A stretch of 64,000 bases of DNA, from assembly GCF_041734735.1 (NCBI RefSeq), contig NC_134879.1, positions 10,789,310 through 10,853,309 of the forward strand, written 5' to 3'. The DNA comes from Babylonia areolata (taxonomy: Eukaryota > Mollusca > Gastropoda > Neogastropoda > Buccinidae). The position numbers were made by a program, and so were the translations under genes. The notes under the pieces were generated by a model. The model ran no database searches, was not told the origin of the DNA, and saw nothing but the letters and a program-made list of their open reading frames with translations. Shown here one piece after another: positions 1-10,570 of this stretch; within the stretch, counting starts at the first letter, position 1, and every line of letters begins with the position of its first letter.

Positions 1-127
1 TGAAAATGTCAACTTGTGACACAAATTTGTGACAGCTCCAAGAAACTCTCTTTAATTTTTCTTCATCCACCCTCTTCCCTCTCACCAACCACATTGCTTT
101 ATCAAATGTTCCTCGTGTATGTGCAAG

Positions 128-171
<44 letters not shown>

Positions 172-2000
172 CTGTCTGTGGAAAATCCTCTGCAATAACA
201 ATCATGCCAAACAGCAACCAATATCAAACCACAAATGTATTGAAGATATCACCTGACACGCCGTGAGGCCAAGGCTATGAAATAAAGCCCCGATTATTAC
301 TATTATACCACTATATTTTATTTGTTATGTTGGACTTTGCTTGACAAGGACAAAATCATGACACTTCCTTCTGCTCTGGTTATATTCTTTTTCTGATACA
401 TACACTAAACAGATAACATGATTTTTAGCCTAAAGACACCAAAATATATTCATTGTTCGCTACATGTAACCGAACCATCTACTAGCCACATTTTCGTCGT
501 CTTTTTACAGGCCTACATAATCTGCAGTAACAAGATAACCCAGGCAACTTCGTAACTGCAAATTTCCTTGTGAAAGTATGTCAATCGACTCAATGGTGCC
601 CTTGTGAGAACGTTCAGAAAAATCGTTTTGTTGTAAATTCCAAGTATCAAGTTCATGTGCACTTGACAGTGCTTCTTATCCTGAACAATCAATAAACTCA
701 CATCCCGTTTCTTTCTGGATCTCTTCTATTTCTTCTTCTTGCAGAAGCATCGATGATTTGGTCCCCATTTTGTCTGCTGGCTGACCTTTCACCTTCCCAA
801 CTTATACTCTCTGATCTATTTTCTTTAATTTCATTTCACTCTTAGATATGAATAGAAATATAAAGTCTGTTATGTCGTTTTCTTGTTTCGTTTTGTTTTC
901 TATATCTATGATTAGGTATTTAAGGTTAGTATATTAATCACGATATCAAACAAATACAAATGAGTATCCTTAGTTAAGGGAGTGCACCCTTGAAAAAAAC
1001 CTTTCTTCTTGTCTGCTGGGAAAGTTGTGGGCACGAACTTGCGAACATCGACTGTTTCACCATCATGTAAACGCGAAAAAAGTCTGCGGACTTTATAAAA
1101 ACAACAACAACAACTAATTGGTTGGTATTTTCTTTTCGTGTGTTTTAAACTATCACAATCATAAACAAATAAGGTCTTCCATTGTTTCACTTTAAGTGAC
1201 CTCCACGCTCCACGGCTCCAGTCCAGAAGTTTAAGAATGTTGAACTAATTTCTGCCGGCCCATGTGGAGTTAGTAATTACTACTGAATAGAACATAGTAC
1301 GTATGTTTATTTTCACGATTGGATTGCTTATGTAACAATTGTACGTGTGATACAACAATGACTCAACTTTTAAGTATTGTTACATAGATCATGTGTGATG
1401 TAATGTGAAGGCTGGGAAACGAAACAAGAAAACGACAACATGCATACACGGTTTTGAATTTATATACAGAATAAATACCTTGATACTGTGTGTTTTTGTG
1501 TGTGCGTACATGTGTACATTATTTTAGTGAAAAACAGAAAAACCCTGAGAATGTTTGTTTACTGCCAGTGTTATCATCAGGCCGCATCCTCACAGTTATA
1601 GTCTTGTCACTGTCAGTTTTAATCCACTTAAAAAATTTTTTTTAAAGTTTTTGTTTTGTTTTAGTCAAGCTGTATGCATCTTTGAAAACAAATTTTAGCA
1701 CTAATTCAACCCTTGCTTGCATTAGGTACACCGTGAACAGTCATTTTCTGTGACATTTTGAGGTGATTAAACACGAGAAGTATGGTTGTTGTTGCTAATT
1801 TAATTAAATTCATAGAAATGCACTTATTCAACCCTTATGAGGTAACAGATGATACATATTAACACTATGAAATATAGATACTGTTGCACCTTAATCAAAC
1901 TCATAAAAGTATAAGAAAGAAGGAAGCTTTTAAATACATTTACAATTTGGGGAATACATTTAATTTTTGTTTTTGTTTTCTGCCGTCACTTAAAAATAGA
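1..2000. other. AT-rich sequence without a recognised gene
   Basis: No reading frame here resembles a protein I know. The stretch holds a GT microsatellite at about 129-169, T-rich runs and scattered short repeats. It lies upstream of the first recognised NDUFAF1 exon and may contain that gene's promoter and a non-coding first exon, because the exon at 2363 begins at a splice acceptor. That is inference. Confidence 0.4.
129..169. repeat. (GT)n microsatellite
   Basis: Uninterrupted GT dinucleotide run of about 20 units, seen directly. Confidence 0.95.
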
Positions 2001-2140
2001 TTATTAAAAGTGGGACAGTTCTCCACCTCTCTTTTGTTAACGTAAACAGTTCCTTTGATATTATTATTAGTTATTAAAAGTGGGACAGTTCTCCACCTCT
2101 CTTTTGTTAACGTAAACAGTTCCTTTGATATTATTATTAG
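2001..2140. repeat. Perfect 70-bp tandem duplication
   Basis: Positions 2001-2070 and 2071-2140 are identical by eye, each starting TTATTAAAAGTGGGACAG and ending TTATTATTAG. A further TTATT follows, so the duplication sits between short direct repeats. The absence of differences suggests a very recent event or an assembly artefact. It lies about 220 bp upstream of the first recognised NDUFAF1 exon. Confidence 0.95.
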
Positions 2141-2398
2141 TTATTCTGTTGCTTTTGTTGTTGATCTGATGGCTCATAGTATTGTCAAATAAAGTGTATC
2201 AGGTCATCATGCTTCAGGTTCAGCTGTCAGAGAGCATGATGGCCTGCACTAATCTTTACCTACCTGGTATATGAACAAAGGGCATTATTTATTTCTTCAG
2301 TTTACCGAGCTGTTGTATGATGTGTGACCGACTCAAATAACTATGTTTTTTTATTTCTCCAGATTAAGCTGGCAGGATCCATACTGGCAAGAAAGCAG

Positions 2399-5300
2399 AT
2401 GGCACATCAGTTTTTGCAGCAAGCTTCCAACAAGCTGTGGTTGTCAAGAACGTGTTGGCCTTTATTCCAGAGGACTAGTATGAAAGCAGAACAGTGTGGA
2501 CCTTTCAAGATGCAAACAGCTCACATGGGTGTATGGGAGAGAGACAGAAAGGCTGGCTACAGAAAACCCATTGACACACCCAAGATCAAATTGGTCAAAG
2601 ATGGTGTCAAGATGATTGGTTCAGAAATGGCTTTGTGGTATGAAGAGGTGAAGGAAAAGTTCATGGTGGATCAGAATGTGTTTGATATACAACATGGCGA
2701 TTATGAATATGTGTGGAAATTTCATGACCGAAAGAGTGTTGAAGAATGGAAGGTCACAACTGACCAGGACAATAATGAAGGTTTCAGTAAAGCCAATTTT
2801 ACATTCTCAAAAAATAACACAGGTCTTTTTCATGGACACCTGTCTCAGAAAGTGCCTAAGGATGGCATTGTCAAGCGTACAGGCTACTGCAACATACGCT
2901 CACCAACAAAGTTTGTAAGTTTTGTCTGCTGCATTTGCTTCTTTTTTTTTCTTCTTCTCTTTTTTATTTTTTTTTTTTTTTTTTTATTTTTTTTTTTTTT
3001 TTTAACTCATTCTGTGCCAGAGAATTTAATCAAAAAGGTGCTCTCCCCTTACCAGGGAATTTTGAAGATTTAGGGGTAATGTATCTTTTTTTCAATAGCA
3101 CATAAACTATAGGAGAAAATATATAAGGAAAGTGTTTTCGTGAAGGAAAGTGAATATAGATTCTAAATCTGAGATTCTTTTTATTATGGACAACTGGTCA
3201 GGCATTTGAATTTGAAGATACCGGGGTAATCATTTTTGTGCATCCAAAAAAGCCTATTTCCACCTCCACAGAATGACATCCAAAAGGAAAAATAGCATGC
3301 TTGTTGTCAGATTATGCCTGAACAAGAAAAACAGGTTATAAGTTTATGATAACAAAATACTACCTCTGAAGACATGTAAGTGAATAACTATCCCAACAAT
3401 GACAAAACTGGTAGAGTCAACACAAATTCACTCATGTTCTCAGAAACTTAGCAGACAAGTTTTTGACAGCTAAGATCTTTCCCACGTAAGAGGAGGAAGT
3501 TCTTTGAAGACACTCACTCCCTCCAGATTGCAGTTGGACCGGTTGAAATATCTGCTGTGCATCTTTTTGCCTCCTCTACAAACTCGTGAAACAGTGACAA
3601 AAAGCATGAAAAAAATAAAAGCACCTGTGTCGCATCCAGTGCACTTTCACTGACTGCTGCCAGAAATAGACAACAGTCAATAATAATAATAATAATAATG
3701 GATACTTATATAGCACACTATCCAGAAATCTGCTCTAGGTGCTTTACAAAAACGCTTTGTTAACATAAAACATTGCATCTATGTTACATACACACACCAA
3801 AATATGACTACACACAAACGCGCGCGCAATAGTGCATGATTCTTATGAAACGCAGAGTTGAAAGTGCTTTTTACTGATGTCCATGTCCATGCCTCTTTCC
3901 ATGCTGTCTGACTGGTATTTGAACTATAGTCTTGCATCACTCCTCTCCCTTTCCTCCTCCTCTTCCAATGGTACTCTGCAAGTGCTTTGTCAGCCATACT
4001 CAGTCATCTGCCCCAAAACACTGTCTGATTGGATAGATGGACTGAGCAAGCATCAAATGGGCTATCAGTTTCATTACTGTCATTGTCATTCACCTTCATG
4101 TTCGGTTGAATCATCAGAGGAGAGAGATGACTCCTTTATTATACATATCCTTAATCTCTAGTATGGCTTGCAGAATCATGTAAATCCACAGACTGGGACC
4201 ACTGTCTTTGTTGAACAAAGTTTTCAACACCTGTTGTCCTGTTAGCAAATCATTATCAAGAACTGGGTCTTCCATCTGATGTATGCTCATTTAAATATTA
4301 TTTTTAATTACACATACTTAACCGTGACCCAACTAGTGCAGACTCCGGCAGGGGTCTGACATTCCTGTCCTGTGCAGACTACTATCCGCCTATGCGGAGA
4401 AAACGAAACTACGGCCGATAACCTCCCGGAAGTAGGTAACCTCCCCTTTGTCCCGCTGGCTAGCGCCCTCTTTTTCCGGCAGCCATCATGATTCCCTTCC
4501 TACCCCCCTATTATTTTCTAATCCAGACATATCAGTCTTACTTTTCAGTGTCTATTTATGTTTATTGAACCAAACTTCGATGTAGGAAAAGTTGGATAGA
4601 TGCAGGATGTCAGTGGACGTCTTATAGGCACTGAACAGGTTAATGTAATTTGAAAATAGTCTGAGGAATCTGATTCATCATGTACTGAATTTAACTTATT
4701 TTGAAATCAAGATATATACAAGAGAACCCAGAATTTTCCAGAATTGTATATATATTTGCAGTTGTGTGTGTATGATATCTTATGCAATGCTGTTCAGTTT
4801 AATGCGCAGTCTTGTGTGCAAACCAAAACTGTAATGTCTTCACCTTTGTTCAGTTTCCCTGTTTTCTTTTTGAATCTGCATTCTTGCAGTTTATCATCCC
4901 AGGTGTGGGGGCACACACACACACGCACACATGCACGCACGCACGCATGCGTGTGCACGCGTACACACACACACACACACACACATATATTCAGTGTATG
5001 TGTGCACGTACAGATCTTTGGGTTTACAAAAAAGGAGAGATTTTTTTTGTTGTTTCTTTTTTAATGAATAAAAACAATCATAAATTTAGTGTCATTTGAA
5101 TCAGCTTTTTTCTTATTTTTAAAGTCATAATGTCAGTGTGTATTTTTTTCTGTTCTGAAGTTGTCATTCAAGCGGCAAGATGTACACGAGTGGACAGTGT
5201 TTACACATCTGCTACTGAAAGTGAGAGGTGACGGACGGCCATACATGCTGACAATTACCATAGATCGCTTCTTCGATGTCAACTGGAACGACCAGTATCA

Positions 5301-7181
5301 TTACACTCTCTTCACACGAGGAGGACCATACTGGCAGGTTGCAAAGGTACAGTCAGAACTGAATTGGGATTCATTATTAAGTGTTGTGATTGGCTTTCTG
5401 TGTTCTGTGTATGTTGTTGAGACGTTGTTTTCATGTAAAGCGGCCTGAGCTCGTTGATAGAAAGGGTGCTATATAAATGTACATTATTATTATTATTATC
5501 ATTTTGAGAGGATTGGGTGGGTGAGATTTTAAGTATTGTGATTTTAGATACTTTTTATTGTGTTTGGCGTAGTAATGTATCAATCCGCTTTAAGTATTGG
5601 GATTGCTTTTTAAGTATGTTGATATTTGTGTCACATATTCTGATATGAACTGTGCATTGTTTAGGTAATGTGATGCGTGATATGTATGGTGGTAAGTGTT
5701 TTTGTTGGGTACTATGATTTTTTAGTGTGACAGAACATGCTGTTGTGTTTAGTTGAATGTTTGAGCAGGTTGAGGAATGTAAATTTTCATTTTAGCGTTC
5801 AAATGTTTGTTTGACTTGTTGGTTTTTACAGTGAAATTAAGCATGTTTTTCATTGAAATGCGCATATTAATTATATTATTATAATTATTCTTATAATTGT
5901 ATTTCTGTCCCCACCTAAATTCTTTCATTATGTGAGGACAGAAGGTTATTTTGAAAACAGATCATTAAAAACACTCCAACAAACAGGAAAGACAGGCAGT
6001 ATTCATCACTAACAACTTTACTGTGGTCTGCATAGTTTCTTGAAAACCATTTTCCCACATTATATACTTTTTGTGTGCTTTTTTTAATCAGCTAAAATTT
6101 GCTTTATTCCTGTTTTATGAAGAATGCTTTCTGAAACTGGCATTTTTTATTGCAACTGTCTTTGATTCACTGAACAAATCGTACAGAAGAAATGTAAACT
6201 AATAGATCTTCTTAGGAAAATCTTAACAGATAGTTATTGACTGTCAAAGGGGGAACATGATATGCTGTCTTTACTTAGGAGCTTCAAAATCCACCAGCTT
6301 TATGGTCAATAACTCACTCAACCTTCCTCAGTATGATGTTGGTCATTCACAAACCAGATAAAGAAAGGCTTCCAGTCCATGCCATACAGAATACTTCATT
6401 GAATTACTTTGTGATCTCCAATGATAGAAATTCATTTGTGGCGTGTTCATAATAAGAGATGGAAGTGTTAGATGGTACATTAGAAGCAGGGTATGATGGA
6501 TATATCATATGCTCTTGGATACGCATTTTCTGAAACAATTATCTTAGAGTACCTCCATCGAGTGTTCATTCAAAGCAACATGTGTAACAAAAATTGTTAG
6601 CTTCTGTTTCGAAGTTAGGAATTTGCTTGTAGAATGATGTGTATGATAGAACCAAATGATATGTATGATAAAACCAAATGATATGTATGATGGAGCTAAA
6701 AGCTTTTTTAACTCCAGTAATTATAATTAATTATATGTAAGGCATTGTTCTTTCAACAAAGTTGGACTTAAATTTGTTTTGTAAATAGTAGATAAAATGC
6801 CCCATTCCCATTATTTCATGTTTTAGGCATTGCTCTTCAAGCTAAGTTTGACTTATTTCATTTTGAAAGTAGATGACTTACTGATGATTATGATGTCATT
6901 TCAATTCATTGTCCTTGTCATGACTAATTGTGACAGACATATCTGCTGTGTCTCAGATCCCTTTCTCCAAGTTCTTCGTCACAAGCAAGGGTCGAATTCA
7001 GGACAAGCAAGAGCCTGTTCAGCTGGAGAAGGTGACCCATGTGGGAATTTCCATTGGTGATGGCAACGAAGGACCTTTCTACCTAGAAATTGATTCCATA
7101 GCTGTAATGGTAGATGAAAGTCACAATGAAGTGTTTGCATACGAGTCATATGAAGCTGATCCTGCCCATGTCAACACATAG
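2399..7181 (+). CDS. NDUFAF1: NDUFAF1, complex I intermediate-associated protein 30 (CIA30)
   Basis: Coding exons are 2399-2914, 5161-5346 and 6957-7181 (stop TAG at 7179). All introns are GT..AG and all junctions are phase 0, giving 308 residues against about 327 in human. The first exon opens at an acceptor (AG at 2361-2362); the first ATG in it is at 2399, and an upstream 5' UTR exon is implied. The N-terminus (MAHQFLQQASNKLWLSRTCW) is basic and hydroxylated, as expected of a mitochondrial presequence. The rest is the CIA30 domain: the segment ending RTGYCNIRSPTKF, then VRGDGRPYMLTI, FTRGGPYWQVAKIPFSKFF and a C-terminal GPFYLEIDSIAV...FAYESYE block, all aligned with vertebrate NDUFAF1. In other animals the protein is a matrix chaperone that joins the MCIA complex to build the membrane arm of NADH dehydrogenase. 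No frame damage is seen. Intron 1 contains a TTAA-bounded repeat. Confidence 0.95.
3676..3765 (-). repeat. SINE/retroposon 3' tail with (ATT)n
   Basis: On the minus strand the stretch reads GTAAAGCACCTAGAGCAG, then GCTATATAAGTATCCATT, then an (ATT)n run. The same GTAAAGCG..GCTATATAAGTATCC..ATT signature recurs at 5425-5500 and 45060-45150, marking a shared retroposon tail. It is nested in the TTAA-bounded repeat. Confidence 0.65.
4318..4643. repeat. GC-rich block with hyphenated palindromes inside copy A
   Basis: The block is flanked by TTAACC at the left (4318) and GGTTAA at the right (4638-4643). It stands out from AT-rich surroundings and contains the imperfect palindrome CAGACTCCGGCAGGGGTCTG (about 4339-4358). 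It may be the subterminal part of the larger element or an independent miniature element. Confidence 0.4.
4908..4986. repeat. (CA)n-type microsatellite, compound
   Basis: CA-rich run with CG and TG interruptions (ACGCACGCACGCATGCGTGTGCACGC core), seen directly within NDUFAF1 intron 1. Confidence 0.9.
5425..5500 (+). repeat. Retroposon 3' tail with (ATT)n
   Basis: GTAAAGCGGCCTGAGCTCG is followed by GGGTGCTATATAAATGTACA and an ATT run. It has the same layout as the tails at 3676-3765 and 45060-45150. It lies in NDUFAF1 intron 2. Confidence 0.6.
6640..6880. repeat. Short local repeats in NDUFAF1 intron 2
   Basis: A 22-23 bp unit (CCAAATGATATGTATGATA) is repeated at about 6650-6692. A diverged 50-bp unit starting AGGCATTG(C/T)TCTT occurs at about 6740-6790 and 6827-6877. 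Confidence 0.6.
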
Positions 7182-7407
7182 CTCCCTGAAGATTGGACTG
7201 CTGGAGTTGCTTTTTCACTTTCATTATGTGAATCCTGATCATGAATGAATGTAGGAGGTGAGCATTCAGTTTAGAGTTCAGTGGTTGACAGCAGCTGGTA
7301 TTTTAACTATGTGTAAACTGTGCAAGATGGGTGTGCAGACTAACTGATTCTCTGTTGGTCTGTGGAAGCTTTGACAAACATTACACAAGAACAGTGTGTT
7401 CGTGCAA

Positions 7408-7447
<40 letters not shown>

Positions 7448-7500
7448 ACTTTTGCATGTGGTATGTTAATTTTGAATATTAAATGAAACTGGCTGAATTA
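7182..7500 (+). other. Probable NDUFAF1 3' UTR
   Basis: The stretch follows the stop codon directly and contains a GT microsatellite (about 7409-7446) and a non-canonical poly(A) signal ATTAAA at 7478-7483. The transcript end itself cannot be seen. Confidence 0.5.
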
Positions 7501-7629
7501 CATGATTGCATGTTTTATGTAATGGAATGACTGTTTCGGTTTCCTGTCAAATACAAAATAATCTGTAAGGATTTTACTCTCTGGTGCAGTTATTGTTGGC
7601 TTTTTGTTGTTGTTTTTTTGTTTGGTGGT

Positions 7630-7712
7630 TGTTGGTGTTGTTTTTGTTGGGGTTTTTTTTGGGGGGGATGGGGGGGGGGGGTTGTCTTTTTTTGGGAGGG
7701 GGAGGGGGGGCC
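7630..7712 (+). repeat. T/G-rich low-complexity tract with long G runs
   Basis: Runs of 7 or more Gs occur at about 7661-7681 and 7695-7710. They are capable in principle of G-quadruplex formation on the plus strand. Confidence 0.8.
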
Positions 7713-7745
7713 GTTGTTTGTTTCTTCATTTGTTTCGTTTCAGTG

Positions 7746-7901
7746 AGGGTGGATGAGAGTTGAACCTTTGATCCAGGATATAAAAAAAATTCTAAACGAA
7801 CACATGCACACACATATTCCTTGGGTGGATAGGAGTTGAATCGCCCTTTGAATCAGGACATATGAAAATTCCAAACGAGCACATGCACACATATATTCCT
7901 T
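7746..7901. repeat. Diverged 78-bp tandem repeat, two units
   Basis: Units 7746-7822 and 7823-7901 both run from GGGTGGAT.(A)GAGTTGAA to CACATGCACAC..ATATTCCTT, with several substitutions and small length differences between them. They are older than the 70-bp and 248-bp duplications elsewhere in the window. Confidence 0.75.
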
Positions 7902-8119
7902 GTGTGTATATATGATGGAAAGGTGCATCTCTCAAGCAATGTATTTTCCTGCCTTGAAGGGAAAATATGAACACACACTACATGCACACTTGTACCTGTA
8001 TGTTCATGCATCACACACAAGGAAGCAAAGAAGACGACTTTCTGTTGATGTAGCTCTGTCATTTAGCTCTGTTCAACATGAATACATCAAACTGACATGG
8101 ACATGGCATATTTGTACAA

Positions 8120-9562
8120 CCAACTTACTTTCTTTTTGTCATTATGCCTTCTGGCATATAGGACAGCAATGAAGATCTGCTACTCTTGTCTGTTTTGGAA
8201 CAGTCTCTGAATGGTAACCCAGGTGTGCTCCAGGGTCTTGAGTGCTTTGACTGTTCTGCGCCAGGTGTTGTTTGGCCTTCCTCTTTTGCGTCTACCTTCT
8301 GGTGTCCAATGAAGGGCTGTCCGGGTGATGTGACCTTGCTCTCTTGGCATGATGTACCCAATCCATTTTCACCACCTTCTCATGATAATCGTCTCCATGT
8401 TCTCTTGACTGCGAGTAGTCGTTTACTGGAGATGGTATTGGGTGAGAAGTTTGAAAGGAATCTTCAGAGGAATTTTTTGTGTGAAAAGTTGACAACTTCA
8501 GTATATCATTTTCAATCATCCTCCAGCATTCTGAGCCATAGAGAAGTGTGGAAAGTACACAGCTCTGGTACTTTTTCTACTTGATGTTGTTCAGCATTCT
8601 GAAGATGGTTCTGGCCTTGCTGTGACAGCTGTGGATGTCACTGCCTGCTCCCCATCATGTCTGACATTGCTGCCCAGATACACAAATTCTTCAGTTGTGA
8701 GTTGGTCTGTTACATTTACTTGGACTGGTAAGGGTTTGGAATGTTCAGTGTCATCAACTGTTTTCTTCTGGGTAATCTTCAGGCCTATTGGCTGTGCAAA
8801 GGTGCTGAGACAGGTTGTTTTTTCTTACATGTCATGAGCGTGGGAGACCAGTGCCAGGTCATCTGCAAAGTCCAATCTTCCAGCGTTGGGAGGAAAGTCC
8901 ATCTGATACCTCTTTGTTGATCTTCAGTTGATCTTCACATCACCCAGTCTATATTACCATTTTGAAGAGAAGTGCTGACATTATGCATCCTAGCCTGACC
9001 CCTGTCTGCACCTCAAAACTCTGTTCGTTGTTTCCTAACTTGCATGTGAAGTTGGTATAAAAGCACTTATCTGTAGGCTTTCCGTATGGATGCTGTCAAA
9101 GGCTTTCTCTAAATCTGCAAAGTTGATGTAGAGCTGTCTCTGCCTGTCTGTACAGTCCTCCATGATTTTATGCAGGGCAAGTATCTTGTCAGCATATCCT
9201 ATTCCTTTCTGGAAATTTGCCTGCTCGTTCATTAGTGCTGCTTGTCTGCATCTAAGACTCGTTGTATGATGATCTTTGCAAGCAATTTACTTGGGATTGA
9301 CAATATGGTGATTCCACACTAGCTGTTGGCCCTTCTTTGGAATTTTAACAAAGACACATTTTGTCCTGTCATCTGGTATGTTCTTTTCTTCCATTGTGTC
9401 TGTAAATAGTAGCTGAAGTATTTTGCCCACAAGCACATTCCAAAATCCTCTTGGTCTAGCATTTGGTGTTGAGGACTTCCGTCTTCCTGTCAGAGGCTTT
9501 CTTTTGCTTTCACTACTGTTATTAATTGGGTATCTTCTGATGACTGGAAGCCTGTCACACAC
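8120..9562 (-). mobile_element. Decayed LINE (non-LTR retrotransposon) ORF2 fragment
   Basis: Read on the minus strand from 9562 down, pieces of an endonuclease-reverse transcriptase appear in the right order. First comes IPDDRTKCVFVKIPKKG (about 9400). Then comes NEQANFQKGIGYADKILALH followed by YINFADLEKAFDSIH (9035-9232), which is RT motif A with its DLEKAFD. Last comes a C-terminal stretch around 8125-8520 resembling the usual KMDWVHHAKR ("RWIGHVLRM"-type), GRRKRGRPNNTWRRTVK part. Frames shift between pieces and stops interrupt them, so it is dead. The family is of the widespread invertebrate RTE/CR1-like type; I cannot fix the clade. Sequence up to about 9780 may be its 5' part. Confidence 0.8.
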
Positions 9563-10069
9563 AGTAGTGTTGGTTTCTTCTGTTAATTTTCTGAAACAAG
9601 TTTTCTGAAACAGTTAGCCCTGTGCCCAGCCCCCAACCTGGAGGACGTGTGGGTCATGCTTTGCCTGGCCTCTTCCCTTTGACCTGTCCGGCCTGTGTCG
9701 CCCTTCCAGGAGCATAAGATCACAGGTCTCTGAGGTATGCAAGCTCCCGCACCACAACAAGGTGGCAATCCATTGGGCACCTGTTTACAGGTGGTCTAAG
9801 ATGGGGTGTACAACCAAGCCAATTTTAAAAAACAGCAAAAAACAGGTACTGCAAGAAGGTGCTGTGCCTGATTTTTTTTTTTTTTTTTTTAAGAAAAAGA
9901 TAATAATACAAACCAGCTTTGTGGTGTGTGTAAAACCATGTGTGTGAAATGTACTGATGTCAGAATTGTTGATCATCCTCACCAAGTCTATTCAAGTCCA
10001 GAGGTTAATAATAGGCTTTTGTTCTTTATTTATAGTTTGATATATATTTTTTTGTTGTTGTTTTTTAAG

Positions 10070-10570
10070 CAGCTTAACATTTTCAGCATTTTAGCTTATA
10101 GGCCTGAATATCTCTCTGATATTCTTTGTCAATACAACCCATCTCAAAATCTCCACTTTTCTACTGATAATTGGATTCTTTGTGTTCCATCTGTCCCATC
10201 TGTCAGAATAAAATCCCTTGGTCAGTATTCTCCTTCATATCAGGGTCCAGCCATCTGGAATAGCCTTCCATTTAACATTTGGCATTCCATTTCCACAGCC
10301 TCTTTCAAATCTTCTCTGAAGACCCATCACTTTGAGCAGTACTGATATCTTTGTCCACCACAGTTTGAAACTGCCCTGTCCATGCTGTGAGCGTGTGCGT
10401 ATATATGTGTGTATATGCGCGTGTGTGTGTGTATGCATATGATGAGTTGTCTCATGTCTGTTTGTAGTTTTTTGTATATATATGTGTGTGTTGAGCGCTT
10501 TGAGCTCTTTTTGAGAAAATGCGCTAAAGAAGTGTTCATCGTTATCAGTATTGTCATTATTTATTTCAAC
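10070..10570 (+). mobile_element. LINE 3' end: RT C-terminus plus 3' UTR
   Basis: At 10190-10345 the frame encodes the block SLGQYSPSYQGPAIWNSLPF followed by ASFKSSLKTHHFEQY. This is the IWNSLP...FK..LKTH signature found at the C-terminus of many LINE reverse transcriptases. After the stop comes a GT-rich stretch and then GAGCGCTTTGAGCTC...GCGCTAAAGAAGTGTTCATC, resembling the 3' UTR end of such elements. It is strongly 5'-truncated. A related C-terminal block is at 63840-64000 on the other strand. Confidence 0.7.

Larger units (their letters stand above)
3002..4643 (-). mobile_element. TTAA-bounded DNA transposon-like repeat, copy A (piggyBac-like, non-autonomous)
   Basis: The left end reads TTAACTCATTCTGTGCC. 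The reverse complement of the right end reads TTAACCTGTTCAGTGCC, a match in 13 of 17 bases. TTAA is the target duplication of piggyBac-type transposons. Several stretches recur in opposite orientation at 51976-53447, for example the region around 3240-3340 and that around 4540-4640, which confirms a dispersed family. Inside the right end are hyphenated palindromes (GATGTCAGTGGACGTC; TCCGC-CTAT-GCGGA near 4388). On the minus strand at about 4080-4140 an acidic, Ser-rich stretch could be a relic of a transposase N-terminus, but no intact ORF remains. It sits in NDUFAF1 intron 1. A smaller element bounded by TTAA at 4318 and 4643 is an alternative reading. Confidence 0.6.

Noticed and set aside
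912-1190. Minus-strand 92-codon open frame
   Set aside because: No similarity I recognise, no splice or start context, AT-rich flank; a chance frame.
9583-9780. Minus-strand frame upstream of the decayed LINE as a separate gene
   Set aside because: GC-rich sequence adjoining the LINE on the same strand; more likely its 5' region or another repeat than a gene.
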